A stretch of DNA of 64,000 nt from Microbacterium testaceum (lineage in GTDB: Bacteria > Actinomycetota > Actinomycetes > Actinomycetales > Microbacteriaceae). A model generated the notes under the pieces. The model was not told the DNA's origin, did no database searches, and worked only from the letters and a program-made list of their open reading frames with translations. Every line of letters starts with the position of its first letter. Position 1 is the stretch's first letter. The position numbers were made by a program, and so were the translations under genes. Positions 1-8,749 of this stretch are shown here, one piece after another. Where the stretch lies: the NCBI RefSeq assembly GCF_006539145.1, contig NZ_BJML01000002.1:1-64000 (forward strand). The letters run 5' to 3'.

Positions 1-309
1 GATCTCTCGACCTACCCGTGAGGCAGTTCACTTCAATTGACAGCCGCCAGCAATCGGAACCTCATTGGGATCTCAGAGAGATCAACCTCGGGAACCGGCC
101 GAACGACCGAACCAAAACCTTACACCATTCGGAGGAGGTTTTGGGTGGTTCGCCACTTGAGACGATGCGGGGCCTTCCGGCCTCTCCGCTCTCCCCTGTG
201 GGGCGAACAGGTAAAACACTACGACTCGACACCGGATCGGTCGAATCGTCGCTTCACCCCGGGCGTGTCGCTACGCCGTGAAGCCCGGAATCACGCGGAT
301 CTACCACGA
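1..309. other. Gene-free stretch at left edge, structured and lower GC
   Basis: No convincing gene is seen here on either strand. The stretch is lower in GC than the rest of the window. It holds a tight hairpin GATCTC-AGA-GAGATC at 69-83, and a perfect 9-bp stem, CCAAAACCT at 112-120 with AGGTTTTGG at 136-144, whose 15-base loop contains a purine-rich GGAGGAGG. It lies beyond the mfd terminator, so it probably belongs to the regulatory or leader region of a gene outside the window. Its function is unknown. Confidence 0.5.
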
Positions 310-340
310 AGGCCCGACCGATGAGTGGTCGGTCGGGCCT
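310..340 (-). terminator. Rho-independent-type terminator of mfd
   Basis: A 12-bp perfect stem (310-321 with 329-340, arms AGGCCCGACCGA and TCGGTCGGGCCT) with a 7-base loop begins 31 bases past the mfd stop. There is no long T tract, which is usual for high-GC actinobacterial terminators. Confidence 0.75.
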
Positions 341-370
341 GATCGTCCGCGCTCCGGGAGGGAGCGGTCG

Positions 371-3300
371 TCACGCGTTCGCGGTCTCGGTGTTCTCTGA
401 GACGGGCAACGGCCACAGCGCGTCGAGGAGCTGGCGAACCCACGCGATGAGATTCGCATCGTCCGCATCGTGAGGGAGCGGGACAACCATGGCATCCCCG
501 TTGGCGACGAGCTTCGCCTTCGGGTACAGCCGCTGCAGGCGCACCCGCATAGAGTCCGGGAGGTTCGCCGGGGCGACGCGCAGGTTGGAACCCATCGCGA
601 CGACATCGGCCAGACCGGCCTGAGCGGCCCGGCGGCGCAGGCGCGCCACGGCGATGAGTCCCTCGACCTCGGCAGGTGGCTCCCCGTATCGATCACGAAG
701 CTCCTCGACCACGAGGTCGATCGCATCGCTCTTCGCTGTCGCGGATGCCGCGGCCGACAGCTTCTGGTACGCCTCGAGACGCAGACGCTCGCTGTCGATG
801 TAGAACTCCGGCAAACGGGCATCGACGGGCAGTTCGAGGCGGAGTTCGGTGGGACCGTCGACGTCTTCGCCTCGGAAGGTGGAAACCGCTTCGCCGATCA
901 TGCGCAGATACAGGTCGAACCCGACACCCGCGATGTGTCCGGCCTGCTCGGCGCCGAGGAGGTTTCCGGCGCCGCGGAGTTCGAGGTCTTTCAGCGCCAC
1001 CTGCATGCCCGAGCCGAGGTCGTTGTTCACGGCGATCGTCTCGAGCCGGTCGGCCGCGGTCTCGGACAGCGGCTTCATCTCGTCGTAGAGGAAGTACGCG
1101 TACGCACGGTCACGACCACGACCCACCCGTCCGCGGAGCTGATGCAGCTGCGACAGACCGTACTTGTCGGCACGGTCGATGATGATCGTGTTGGCGTTCG
1201 AGATGTCGAGGCCCGTCTCGATGATCGTGGTCGACACCAGCACGTCGGCACGACGTTCCCAGAAGTCGTCGACGACCTGCTCGAGCGCGTGCTCCCCCAT
1301 CTGTCCGTGAGCGACGACGATGCGCGCCTCGGGCACCAGTTCGGCGAGGTGCGCCGCGACTCGCTGGATCGAGGACACGCGGTTGTGCACGTAGAAGATC
1401 TGGCCCTCTCGCAGCAGTTCGCGTCGAATCGCCGCCGCGATCTGCTTGTCGTTGCGGGGCCCGACATACGACAGGATCGGATGCCGGTCCTCCGGCGGGG
1501 TCGCGAGAGTCGACATCTCGCGGATCCCGGTGACCGCCATCTCGAGCGTGCGCGGAATGGGCGTGGCGCTCATCGCCAGGATGTCGACGTTGGTTTTGAG
1601 CTTCTTCAACTGGTCTTTGTGCTCGACGCCGAACCGCTGCTCCTCATCGATGATCATCAGCCCGAGGTCCTTGAAAAGGACCTTCTCGGTCAGGATGCGA
1701 TGGGTTCCGATGACCATGTCGACCGTGCCGTCGGTGAGGCCGGCCAGGGTGGCCTTCGCCTCTTTGTCGGTCTGGAAGCGCGACAGCGGCCGGACCGTGA
1801 CGGGGAAGCCCGCGAAACGTTCGGCGAAGGTCTCGAGGTGTTGCTTGACCAGCAGCGTGGTGGGAACGAGCATCGCGACCTGCTTGCCGTCCTGGATGGC
1901 CTTGAACGCCGCCCGCACCGCGACCTCGGTCTTGCCGAACCCGACGTCGCCCGAGAGCAGTCGGTCCATCGGGATCGGCTTCTCCATGTCGGCCTTGATC
2001 TCATCAATCGTCTGGAGCTGATCGAGGGTCTCGGCGAAGGGGAAGGCTTCCTCGAGTTCGCGCTGCCACGGGGTGTCGGGGCCGAAGGCGTGGCCCTTCG
2101 ACGCCATGCGTGCCGAGTACAGCTTGACCAGTTCGACAGCGATGTCGCGAACGGCCTTGCGGGCGCGGCCCTTGGCCGCGGCCCAGTCGCTCCCGCCCAT
2201 CTTCGACAGCGTGGGCGCCTCGCCGCCGACGTACTTCGACAGCAGGTCGAGCTGATCGGTCGGCACGAAGAGCTTGTCACCCGGATAGCCGCGCTTGGCC
2301 GGCGCGTACTCGAGAACGAGGTACTCCTTGGTCGTCTTCACCGCATTGCGGCCACCGCTCGACACCTCACGCTGGGTGAGCTCGAGAAATTTGCCGATGC
2401 CGTGGGTCGCGTGCACGACGACGTCGCCGGGCTTGAGCTGCAGCGGATCGACGACGTTGCGGCGACGCGAAGCGAGCTTCTTCACCCCGCGGTTGTCGCC
2501 ACTGACCGACCGACCGTAGAACTCGGTCTCGGTGATGACGGCGAACTTCGCCTGGGTCAGCTGGAAGCCCCGCTCGAGGGGCGCGCAGACGACATGGGCG
2601 ACTCCGGCCTCGGGGGCCGCCCTCACATCGTCGACGCGGCGGGCGGCGATCCCGCGCTCGGAGAGGACGTCTCGGGCACGGTCCACCATGCCGGGGCCGG
2701 ATGCCGTGACCACGACCGACCACCCGTCGCGCAGAAGCTCGCCGACGTGAGCAGTCGCACCCTCGACGTTCCCCTGGAACGACGGCACCGGATCGGCCTT
2801 GATGCGATGAGCGGAGTCATCGCCGACGACGAGCCCCTCGTCTTCGGCATCCGCCGCTCCGGAGTCGAAGGCGCTCAGCTGCCACCACACCCCGCCGCGA
2901 CCGCTGGCCTTCTCGTGCAGGTCGCCGAGGGTGACGAAATCGCCGGAGCCGAGATCGACCGGAGTGTCCGCCCCCGCCGTGGCCGCAGACCACGCAGCCT
3001 CGAGGAACTCGCGGTTGGTATCGCCGAGCGTCGTGGCGCGCGCGAGCGAGCGCTCCGGATCGACGAGGGCGACGGCGCTTCCGCCGGGGAGGTAGTCCAC
3101 GAGGGTGATCAAGTCGTCGACGAGCACGGGGATGAGCGACTCCATGCCCTCTGCGGGAATGCCCTCCGCCATCTTCTCGAGCAACTGGCGGAGTCCTGGA
3201 TAGCCGTCGCGGAGCGCCGCGGCCCGGGCGCGCACCTCGGTCGTGAGGAGCAACTCGCGGCTGGGTACGAGTGTGACGGCGGAGACCTCGCCGGGAAGGG

Positions 3301-3958
3301 AACGCTGGTCGGCGACCGAGAAGGCTCTGATCTGATCGACCTCGTCGCCGAAGAACTCGACGCGGTATGGGTGGTCTGCCACGGGAGGGAACACATCGAG
3401 GATGCCGCCGCGCACCGCGAACTCGCCACGGCGCGACACCATGTCGACGCGGTGATAGGCGAGTTCGACGAGCCGCGAGATGACGGCCTCGAGCTCGAGT
3501 CCGCGCCGACCGACGGCGAGCTCGATCGGCGCGACATCGCCGAGGCCGGGGGCGAGCGGCTGCAGAGCGCTGCGCACCGATGCGGTCACGACGAGGGGGG
3601 TGGTGCCATCCCACGCCGCGATTCGGCGGAGGACATCGAGGCGCCGGCCCACCGTCTCGGGACTCGGACTGAGTCGCTCGTGCGGCAACGTCTCCCACGC
3701 GGGGAAATGCAGGACCTGCGCTCCGGGGAGGACCGCGTCCAGCGCCGGGCCGAGAGACTCGGCTCGTCGACCGGTCGGGGCGATGACCAGCACGGCACCG
3801 GGATCCCCCGCCGAGCGGCGCCGCTCGATAAGGCCGGCGATGACGGGGGCGTCGAGACCATCGACGAGGGAGAGAGACAGGTCTGAGGAAACCGCCGAAG
3901 CGGCTTCACGGTACGACTCAGCCTGCTCGAGGGCGCGAACGATCCCGGGAACTGTCAC
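371..3958 (-). CDS. mfd: Transcription-repair coupling factor Mfd
   Basis: This 1195-residue protein is the ATP-driven translocase that removes RNA polymerase stalled at DNA lesions and recruits UvrA. In order it shows the UvrB-like N-terminal half, the RNA-polymerase-interacting CarD-like domain near residue 505 (LKPGDVVVHATHGIGKF), the translocase Walker A GDVGFGKTE near 673, a DEEQ box near 769, the RGRVGRGRDRAYAYF motif near 943, and the C-terminal TRCF domain. The GTG at 3958 is chosen as start: the family N-terminus (TVPGIVRALEQ) begins there, and a TAGACT hexamer lies 7 bases upstream with no ribosome binding site, as in leaderless mRNAs. An in-frame ATG further upstream at 3988 is less likely. 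It is divergent from the gene at 4040. Confidence 0.97.
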   Translation of the reverse strand: MTVPGIVRALEQAESYREAASAVSSDLSLSLVDGLDAPVIAGLIERRRSAGDPGAVLVIAPTGRRAESLGPALDAVLPGAQVLHFPAWETLPHERLSPSPETVGRRLDVLRRIAAWDGTTPLVVTASVRSALQPLAPGLGDVAPIELAVGRRGLELEAVISRLVELAYHRVDMVSRRGEFAVRGGILDVFPPVADHPYRVEFFGDEVDQIRAFSVADQRSLPGEVSAVTLVPSRELLLTTEVRARAAALRDGYPGLRQLLEKMAEGIPAEGMESLIPVLVDDLITLVDYLPGGSAVALVDPERSLARATTLGDTNREFLEAAWSAATAGADTPVDLGSGDFVTLGDLHEKASGRGGVWWQLSAFDSGAADAEDEGLVVGDDSAHRIKADPVPSFQGNVEGATAHVGELLRDGWSVVVTASGPGMVDRARDVLSERGIAARRVDDVRAAPEAGVAHVVCAPLERGFQLTQAKFAVITETEFYGRSVSGDNRGVKKLASRRRNVVDPLQLKPGDVVVHATHGIGKFLELTQREVSSGGRNAVKTTKEYLVLEYAPAKRGYPGDKLFVPTDQLDLLSKYVGGEAPTLSKMGGSDWAAAKGRARKAVRDIAVELVKLYSARMASKGHAFGPDTPWQRELEEAFPFAETLDQLQTIDEIKADMEKPIPMDRLLSGDVGFGKTEVAVRAAFKAIQDGKQVAMLVPTTLLVKQHLETFAERFAGFPVTVRPLSRFQTDKEAKATLAGLTDGTVDMVIGTHRILTEKVLFKDLGLMIIDEEQRFGVEHKDQLKKLKTNVDILAMSATPIPRTLEMAVTGIREMSTLATPPEDRHPILSYVGPRNDKQIAAAIRRELLREGQIFYVHNRVSSIQRVAAHLAELVPEARIVVAHGQMGEHALEQVVDDFWERRADVLVSTTIIETGLDISNANTIIIDRADKYGLSQLHQLRGRVGRGRDRAYAYFLYDEMKPLSETAADRLETIAVNNDLGSGMQVALKDLELRGAGNLLGAEQAGHIAGVGFDLYLRMIGEAVSTFRGEDVDGPTELRLELPVDARLPEFYIDSERLRLEAYQKLSAAASATAKSDAIDLVVEELRDRYGEPPAEVEGLIAVARLRRRAAQAGLADVVAMGSNLRVAPANLPDSMRVRLQRLYPKAKLVANGDAMVVPLPHDADDANLIAWVRQLLDALWPLPVSENTETANA

Positions 3959-4039
3959 TCTGACGAGTCTACGCGGGGGTACCGACATCGGGCCGGGGTG
4001 GACGACGCGGCGACGCACCGTGTCTCGTAGGCTGACCGC
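3959..4039. promoter_or_regulatory. Divergent leaderless promoters of mfd and the DUF4190-like gene
   Basis: On the minus strand TAGACT (3971-3966) is followed by 7 bases and the mfd GTG. On the plus strand TAGGCT (4028-4033) is followed by 6 bases and the ATG at 4040. Neither start has a purine-rich ribosome binding site. This geometry matches the TANNNT -10 element of actinobacterial leaderless transcripts, with transcription expected to start at the start codon. Assignment is inferred from sequence. Confidence 0.6.
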
Positions 4040-4525
4040 ATGACGTCGCCGAGCGCTCCGAACGGTCCGGTCTTCGCCGCCCCCCACGCGGCTCCGCCGG
4101 TCGGGACGCTGCTCACTCCCCCGGAGCCGACACGGCGCGGCCGGCCTCTGGGAACGTGGGCGCTCGCGCTCTCGGTGATCGCGACAGTGCTGGCATCCGC
4201 TGTCGGAGGATTCGCGGCGTTCCGCTCAGCACGCGGAGCCGCCCCCGGTCTGGCCACCATGTCGTCGAGCGGCTTCGACTGGCGCGTCCTGTCGCCCGTC
4301 CGCGATCTGGTGCTGCTGGGCGAGGTCGCGTTCTGGTCGGGAACGGTGATCGGTCTCACGGCGATCGTGCTCGGGCTCGTCGCTATCGTGCGACGGTCGG
4401 GGCGGGGTGCCGGAATCGCCGGCCTGGTGATCGCGGTACTCGGACCGGTCATCTTCGGCGGGCTGACGCTTGTCGCCATCGTGGCGGGGCTGGCAGGCGT
4501 TTCCTCCGGCGGTTCACCGGTCTGA
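4040..4525 (+). CDS. Small membrane protein, DUF4190-like
   Basis: This is a 161-residue protein with a Pro/Ala-rich cytoplasmic N-terminus followed by three to four hydrophobic segments (about residues 37-60, 90-120 and 124-150). The segment pattern around GTVIGLTAIVLGLVAIVRRSGRGAGIAGLVIAVLG resembles DUF4190-type proteins, a family with no assigned function in actinobacteria; only shorter portions of this stretch (for example GLTAIVLGLVAIVRR and GAGIAGLVIAVLG) are diagnostic. The start is the ATG with TAGGCT 6 bases upstream. It stands alone, converging on pth. Function is not known. Confidence 0.7.
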   Translation: MTSPSAPNGPVFAAPHAAPPVGTLLTPPEPTRRGRPLGTWALALSVIATVLASAVGGFAAFRSARGAAPGLATMSSSGFDWRVLSPVRDLVLLGEVAFWSGTVIGLTAIVLGLVAIVRRSGRGAGIAGLVIAVLGPVIFGGLTLVAIVAGLAGVSSGGSPV

Positions 4526-4590
4526 CCCTCGACCGCGTTCCCACTCGTTGCTCCGAGACACCGCGCCGAATCGGCGTTCCGACTCTCGAC

Positions 4591-5175
4591 TCAGGCGCGT
4601 GGGGCGTGGAAGCGCTGTTGCGCGGCGACGAGGCCCTCGTCGATCAGGAGTTCCACGGCATCCGCGGCGTCGGAGACGAGGATCGGCAGCGTCTGCCGCT
4701 CCGTGGCGCTGAAGGGGTCGAGCACCCAGTCCGCGGGGTCCTGTCGACCGATCGGTCGGCCGATACCGACCCGCACACGGGGGAAGTCGGGCGTGCCGAG
4801 CGCCTTCGCGATGTCGCGGACACCGTTGTGGCCGCCGTGGCCGCCGCCGGTCTTGAGCTTGATGGTGTCGTAGGGGATGTCGAGCTCGTCGTGCACCACG
4901 ACGATCCGGTCGGGGTCGGTGCCGTAGAACCTCGCGAGGCCGGCAGCGGGGCCGCCGGAGACGTTCATGAAGCTGTTGGGCTTGGCCAGCACGAGCTTCG
5001 CCGCTCCCGGCCGCAGCCAGGTCTCGACCACTCGCGCGTTGGCCTTGTGCGCGCGGAACGGCTCGCGGCGGCGAGAGGCGAGCTCGTCGACGACCATCTG
5101 GCCGATGTTGTGGCGCGTCGCCTCGTAGCGCGGGCCGGGGTTGCCGAGACCCACGATGAGCCAGGTGTCTGCCAT
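4591..5175 (-). CDS. pth: Peptidyl-tRNA hydrolase
   Basis: This 194-residue enzyme releases peptides from prematurely dissociated peptidyl-tRNA. The N-terminal GLGNPGPRYEATRHNIG motif carries the catalytic His22 and the substrate-positioning Asn12; the conserved VVHDELD and KTGGGHGGHNG segments follow. The ATG at 5175 is preferred over the one at 5184, because GGAAGG sits 9 bases before it and directly abuts the earlier ATG. In actinobacteria pth usually follows rplY, as here, but a strong hairpin (5243-5274) lies between them, so pth is probably expressed partly by read-through or from its own promoter. Confidence 0.96.
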   Translation of the reverse strand: MADTWLIVGLGNPGPRYEATRHNIGQMVVDELASRRREPFRAHKANARVVETWLRPGAAKLVLAKPNSFMNVSGGPAAGLARFYGTDPDRIVVVHDELDIPYDTIKLKTGGGHGGHNGVRDIAKALGTPDFPRVRVGIGRPIGRQDPADWVLDPFSATERQTLPILVSDAADAVELLIDEGLVAAQQRFHAPRA

Positions 5176-5242
5176 GGCATCCATCCTTCCGGGTCCGGGT
5201 GTGGACCGTGCGCGACGACGCGGTGGGACGCGCCGGGAAACG

Positions 5243-5274
5243 AACGAGGGGACGCGAATCCGCGCCCCCTCGTT
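5243..5274 (-). terminator. Terminator or attenuator between rplY and pth
   Basis: A 14-step hairpin with one A-C mismatch pairs 5243-5256 with 5261-5274 around an AATC loop; the outer arms are AACGAGGGG and CCCCTCGTT. It starts 31 bases past the rplY stop and would limit transcription into pth. Confidence 0.75.
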
Positions 5275-5304
5275 GCCATCGGACCGGTGAACGGCCCTCG
5301 GGAA

Positions 5305-5943
5305 TTACTTGTCGTCGCCCGCGTCGGCCGTCTCGGCCTCTTCGGACTGCTCTTCGGCGACCTCGGCGTCGGCCTCGGCGATCTCTTCGTCGGCGGCGAT
5401 CGTGTCGAGCGGGACGGAGACGCCCACGATGAGGGTCTCGGGCTCGGTGACGAGGGTCGCGCCCTGGGGCAGCTTCAGGTCGGCGGCGGTGATCTGGGTG
5501 CCGTCCTCGGCGCCCTCGACATCGACCTCGACGTTCTGCGGGATGTGAGTGGCCTCGACCTCGAGCGAGACCGACGTGGCGTCCAGCATGGCGATGGTGC
5601 CCGAGAAGGGCTCGCCGGTGATGACGACGGGAACGTCGACCTGGACCTTCTCGCCCTTGTTCACCACGATGAGGTCGATGTGCTCGATGATCTGACGCAC
5701 GGGGTCCTTCTGGACGTCCTTGACCAGGACGAGCTGGCTCTTGCCCGCGATGTCGAGGTCGAGCAGCGCGTTGGCGCGACGGATCAGCAGCGCGGTCTGG
5801 TGACCGGGCAGTGCGACGTGCTGGGGCTCGGTGCCGTGACCGTAGATGACCGCGGGGATCTTGCCCGCGGCGCGGAGGCGACGGGCGAAGCCCTTGCCGA
5901 AGTTCTCGCGCAGTTCTACGACGACCTTGTTGTCTTCCGACAT
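5305..5943 (-). CDS. rplY: 50S ribosomal protein L25/Ctc
   Basis: This 212-residue protein is the long CTC form of L25, which binds 5S rRNA. The N-terminal L25 domain (residues about 5-95, with FGKGFARRLRAAGKIPAVIYG) is followed by the beta-rich TL5-type domain and a strongly acidic Glu/Asp/Ala tail from about residue 185. The ATG at 5943 has GAGGAG 6 bases upstream. A TAGACT hexamer at 6135-6130 (minus strand) is a possible -10 giving a leader of roughly 180 bases. It lies upstream of pth in the usual actinobacterial order. Confidence 0.95.
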   Translation of the reverse strand: MSEDNKVVVELRENFGKGFARRLRAAGKIPAVIYGHGTEPQHVALPGHQTALLIRRANALLDLDIAGKSQLVLVKDVQKDPVRQIIEHIDLIVVNKGEKVQVDVPVVITGEPFSGTIAMLDATSVSLEVEATHIPQNVEVDVEGAEDGTQITAADLKLPQGATLVTEPETLIVGVSVPLDTIAADEEIAEADAEVAEEQSEEAETADAGDDK

Positions 5944-6239
5944 GATGTTCTCCTCGCGGGCTCGTGTCCCGCAGCTTGTGAGCGGACAAGGTCCGCACCT
6001 GTGTGGTCTGGATTCGACTCGAACGCGAGCGCGTGAGGAAAGCCGGGAGCCTGCATCACTGCGTCGATCACGGATGCCCTGCGCGCCGTACGGCGGACGA
6101 GGCGGCATCCCTCGCCGAAGTTCCCCGGAAGTCTACCAGCGCAGACGGCCGCCGCACGACGTTGCGGTGGGGAGTGGGCAGGACCGCGCGCGCAGCGACG
6201 GTAGGATCGAAGGGCTGGACACTCACCCGGAGGATTTTC
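5944..6239. promoter_or_regulatory. Divergent intergenic region rplY / small membrane protein
   Basis: There is no gene in these 296 bases. On the minus strand TAGACT (6135-6130) could serve rplY. On the plus strand TAGGAT (6202-6207) could serve the 41-residue gene at 6240 with a short leader ending in a GGAGG ribosome binding site. No riboswitch is recognised. Confidence 0.4.
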
Positions 6240-6365
6240 ATGGATAGCGGCTTCTTCTCTCACGTCGTGCTCTGGGTCATCGGCGGCATCGCCGCGTTCG
6301 GCCTGCTCGGCACCGTCGGCGCCCTCTTCTCGCTGGGTCGGACGACGTCGTACAAGAAGCACTGA
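6240..6365 (+). CDS. 41-residue single-pass membrane protein
   Basis: A short gene with good start signals: CCGGAGGA ends 6 bases before the ATG and a TAGGAT hexamer lies about 33 bases upstream. The product has one hydrophobic segment (about residues 8-31, VVLWVIGGIAAFGLLGTVG) with several glycines that could favour helix packing, and a short basic tail ending TTSYKKH. No function is assigned. It is not in an operon: rplY diverges upstream and the FAH-family gene converges downstream. High-GC chance open frames rarely combine a ribosome binding site, a single membrane segment and a basic cytoplasmic end, so it is called real. Confidence 0.7.
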   Translation: MDSGFFSHVVLWVIGGIAAFGLLGTVGALFSLGRTTSYKKH

Positions 6366-6393
6366 CGCCGAACCACTGCGGAACGGCTGACGC

Positions 6394-7128
6394 TCAGATC
6401 GTCGCCGTGCGCAGACGCAGGCCCGCGATGACGACATCGAGGCTCTCTCCGGCCACGACAGACGCCTGCGAGAACGGCGCCCCCATCATCACGACGTCCC
6501 CCGGTCCCAGGGTGCTCCACCCCGCGACATAAGCGAGACACTCGCGAGCGGACACGGGCAGCCGACCCGACGAGGTCTCCGCCCGTACGCGTCCGTCGGC
6601 GAGAAGCGACATCGGGAGGTCGTCGTCGATCGAGAGGTCGGTGTCGATCCATGGCCCCAGGGGCGTGTATCCCTCCCCCGACTTGGACTCGAAGTTGCGG
6701 GGGTCGACGCGCGCGCGGTCCGGACTCGACAGATCGTTGACGGCGGTGATGCCGAGAACGTAGTCGTGGGCGTTCTCGGCCGTCAGCCCCGTGGTCTCGC
6801 ACCCGATCACCACGGCGACCTCCGCCTCGGCGACGGTCACGCCGGCATCGCGACGCAACCTCACCGACGCATCGGGTCCGACGACGGTGCGGGGGCTCTT
6901 CAGCCACGCCTGAACGGGCGCGTGATGAGTCGGCCCGTTCTGAGCGATGCCCACGACAACGGTGGGCAGGCAGGGCGCGAGCAGATCTCCCGACACCGGG
7001 TCGCCGGCATCCGGGATGGTCGCCCCGGAAGCGAACGCCGCGTAGGGATCGCCGAGAGGGATGAACCGGTCGCCGTCGACGCGGACCGTGCGCGGGCCGT
7101 CGGCGGTGCGGACACGGGCGATCAGCAT
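6394..7128 (-). CDS. Fumarylacetoacetate hydrolase family protein
   Basis: This 244-residue protein carries the FAH C-terminal fold, whose members cleave or isomerise 2-keto acids using a divalent metal. The acidic metal-ligand pattern EAEVAVVIG (Glu101, Glu103) and the later GITAVNDLS motif are present, and the C-terminal part has GPGDVVMMGAPF. The start is the ATG at 7128, 28 bases after the MHS transporter stop, so the two are likely one operon. The substrate cannot be told: the family includes 2-hydroxyhepta-2,4-diene-1,7-dioate isomerases and 2,4-diketo-3-deoxy sugar-acid hydrolases. With a transporter and two hydroxyacid dehydrogenases nearby, a hydroxy or sugar acid is likely. Confidence 0.85.
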   Translation of the reverse strand: MLIARVRTADGPRTVRVDGDRFIPLGDPYAAFASGATIPDAGDPVSGDLLAPCLPTVVVGIAQNGPTHHAPVQAWLKSPRTVVGPDASVRLRRDAGVTVAEAEVAVVIGCETTGLTAENAHDYVLGITAVNDLSSPDRARVDPRNFESKSGEGYTPLGPWIDTDLSIDDDLPMSLLADGRVRAETSSGRLPVSARECLAYVAGWSTLGPGDVVMMGAPFSQASVVAGESLDVVIAGLRLRTATI

Positions 7129-7156
7129 CGCCGATCCCCGCTCCGGACGCGACGCG

Positions 7157-8566
7157 TCATCGGATGGTCCGGACGGTGACGGTGGTGGCGTCCACACCTT
7201 CGCCGGCCTCATCGCGCGAGACCTTGATCGCGTCGTCGGTGCGCGTGAGATCGCGGCGGAGCGTCTCGGGAACGAGGAAGGTCGACGCCGTCGTGATCAG
7301 CGCGAGCGTCGCCATGTAGATCGCGAGCAGCAGCCAGTTCGCCCCGCTCACCGCGATGATGTAGGCGCCGAGGACGCCCGCGAGTCCGCCGGCGAGCACG
7401 GCCGAGATCTCGCGCGCCATGGCCACACCGAGGTAGCGGTGGCGGTTGCCGAAGAGCTCGGGGAGCATCGCGCACTGGGGTCCGAGCATCGCGTTGACCG
7501 CGACGCCGATGCCGATCGCGATGACGGCGATCGTGACCGGGTAGTTCCCGAGCGACATCAGCCACCAGGCGGGGAACGTGAAGACGAGCATGAACAGCGC
7601 CCCGGCGCGATAGACCGTGCGGCGGCCCATCCGGTCGGACAGGGCACCGGTCAGCGGCACCGAGAAGATGCCGATGAGCGAGCCGAGCGTGACTCCCCAG
7701 GTGAGCAGACTGCGGTCGGCGTGACCGCCCACCGTGGCGACGAAGAACGTGAGCGCGAGCGTGTTGAACATGTAGGAGCCGCCGTTCTCGGCCATCCGCA
7801 GCCCGATGCCGACGATGACGCCCGGGAGGCCGCGGGTGAAGATGTCGCGGATGGGCCGCTCGGCGATCTGCTCGCTCTTCTCGAGCTCGATGAACGTCGG
7901 GGTCTCGCGCAGGCGCATGCGGATGAACAGAGCGAGCATGATCAGCACGAACGAGGCGAGGAACGGCACGCGCCAGCCCCAGCTGAGCAGCTGGTCCTCG
8001 GGAAGCAGCGAGATGAGGCTGAAGACCACGGCGGCGAGGAGGGTTCCCGCTTGGATGCCGATGAAGGGCAGCGCCGAGAAGAAGCCGCGGCGCGTGACCG
8101 GCGCGTACTCCGCCATGAGGACAGTGGCCCCGGCCTGCTCGGCGCCGGCACCGAACCCCTGCAGCAGGCGCATGATCACGAGGAGGATCGGCGCGAGGAT
8201 GCCCACCGCCTCATACGTCGGGAGGAGCCCGATGGCCGTGGAAGCTCCGCCCATCAAAAGGATCGTGATCACGAGCACCCACTTGCGACCCAGCTTGTCG
8301 CCGAGCACCCCGAAGAACAGGCCGCCGAACGGGCGGGCGAGGAAGCCGACGCCGTAGGTCGCGAATGCGGCCACGGTGGCGAGGGCCGGATTGTCCTGAG
8401 AGAAGAACAGGACGTTGAAGATCAGGGCCGTGGACAGGCCGTAGAGCGCGAAGTCGAAGTACTCCAGCGCGCTTCCGATGCTCGAGGCGAGCGTCGCCCG
8501 CCGAAGATTGGCGGCGTATTCGGGATCATCCGTCGGCTGCGGCGTCGGGGTGGATGAAGTGGTCAC
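7157..8566 (-). CDS. MFS transporter, metabolite:proton symporter (MHS) type
   Basis: This 469-residue protein has twelve predicted membrane segments. The MHS-family signature is clear: ALEYFDFALYG in segment 1, and FLARPFGGLFFGVLGDKLGRK in the segment 2-3 loop (the diagnostic core is RPFGG and GDKLGRK). Such carriers import organic acids and osmolytes with protons. The GTG at 8566 is preferred over the ATG at 8572 because GAAGGAG ends exactly 6 bases before the GTG but abuts the ATG. A promoter and an IclR-type operator precede it (8608-8646). The FAH-family gene follows after 28 bases. Substrate is unknown. Confidence 0.88.
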   Translation of the reverse strand: MTTSSTPTPQPTDDPEYAANLRRATLASSIGSALEYFDFALYGLSTALIFNVLFFSQDNPALATVAAFATYGVGFLARPFGGLFFGVLGDKLGRKWVLVITILLMGGASTAIGLLPTYEAVGILAPILLVIMRLLQGFGAGAEQAGATVLMAEYAPVTRRGFFSALPFIGIQAGTLLAAVVFSLISLLPEDQLLSWGWRVPFLASFVLIMLALFIRMRLRETPTFIELEKSEQIAERPIRDIFTRGLPGVIVGIGLRMAENGGSYMFNTLALTFFVATVGGHADRSLLTWGVTLGSLIGIFSVPLTGALSDRMGRRTVYRAGALFMLVFTFPAWWLMSLGNYPVTIAVIAIGIGVAVNAMLGPQCAMLPELFGNRHRYLGVAMAREISAVLAGGLAGVLGAYIIAVSGANWLLLAIYMATLALITTASTFLVPETLRRDLTRTDDAIKVSRDEAGEGVDATTVTVRTIR

Positions 8567-8607
8567 GGCCATCTCCTTCGATCGGCTGAAGTCTTGCGAC
8601 GACGCCG

Positions 8608-8646
8608 ACTGTACCAACGGAGTGGACAGAGTTCAATATGTTGAAC
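8608..8646 (-). promoter_or_regulatory. Promoter with IclR-type palindromic operator, MHS transporter
   Basis: A perfect palindrome GTTCAA-TATG-TTGAAC occupies 8631-8646. Reading on the minus strand, its last six bases TTGAAC form a -35 box, followed by 17 bases and TACAGT (8613-8608) as -10, giving a leader of about 35 bases to the GTG at 8566. The block is conserved (26 of 33 bases) at 10698-10730 upstream of the dehydrogenase gene at 10752. The adjacent IclR-family gene (8750-9541) is the natural regulator; the link is inferred. Confidence 0.7.
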
Positions 8647-8749
8647 GGCTCCCCCGCGTGAGCGCTGGGGCACGCTGTGCAGCATGGGGCGACTTTCCTG
8701 CGCCCGAACGGCGGAGTCCACCCCCACCAGGAAAGGAGCGTCGCGCGGG

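Noticed and set aside
470..3886. Long plus-strand open frame of more than 1100 codons opposite mfd
   Set aside because: It is the antisense shadow of a clear mfd gene. High GC keeps stop codons rare in the complementary frame; the product is low-complexity and lacks any domain.
4560..4576. Short hairpin GCGCCGAATCGGCGT between the DUF4190-like gene and pth as a terminator
   Set aside because: The stem is only about five base pairs with no tail; too weak to call.
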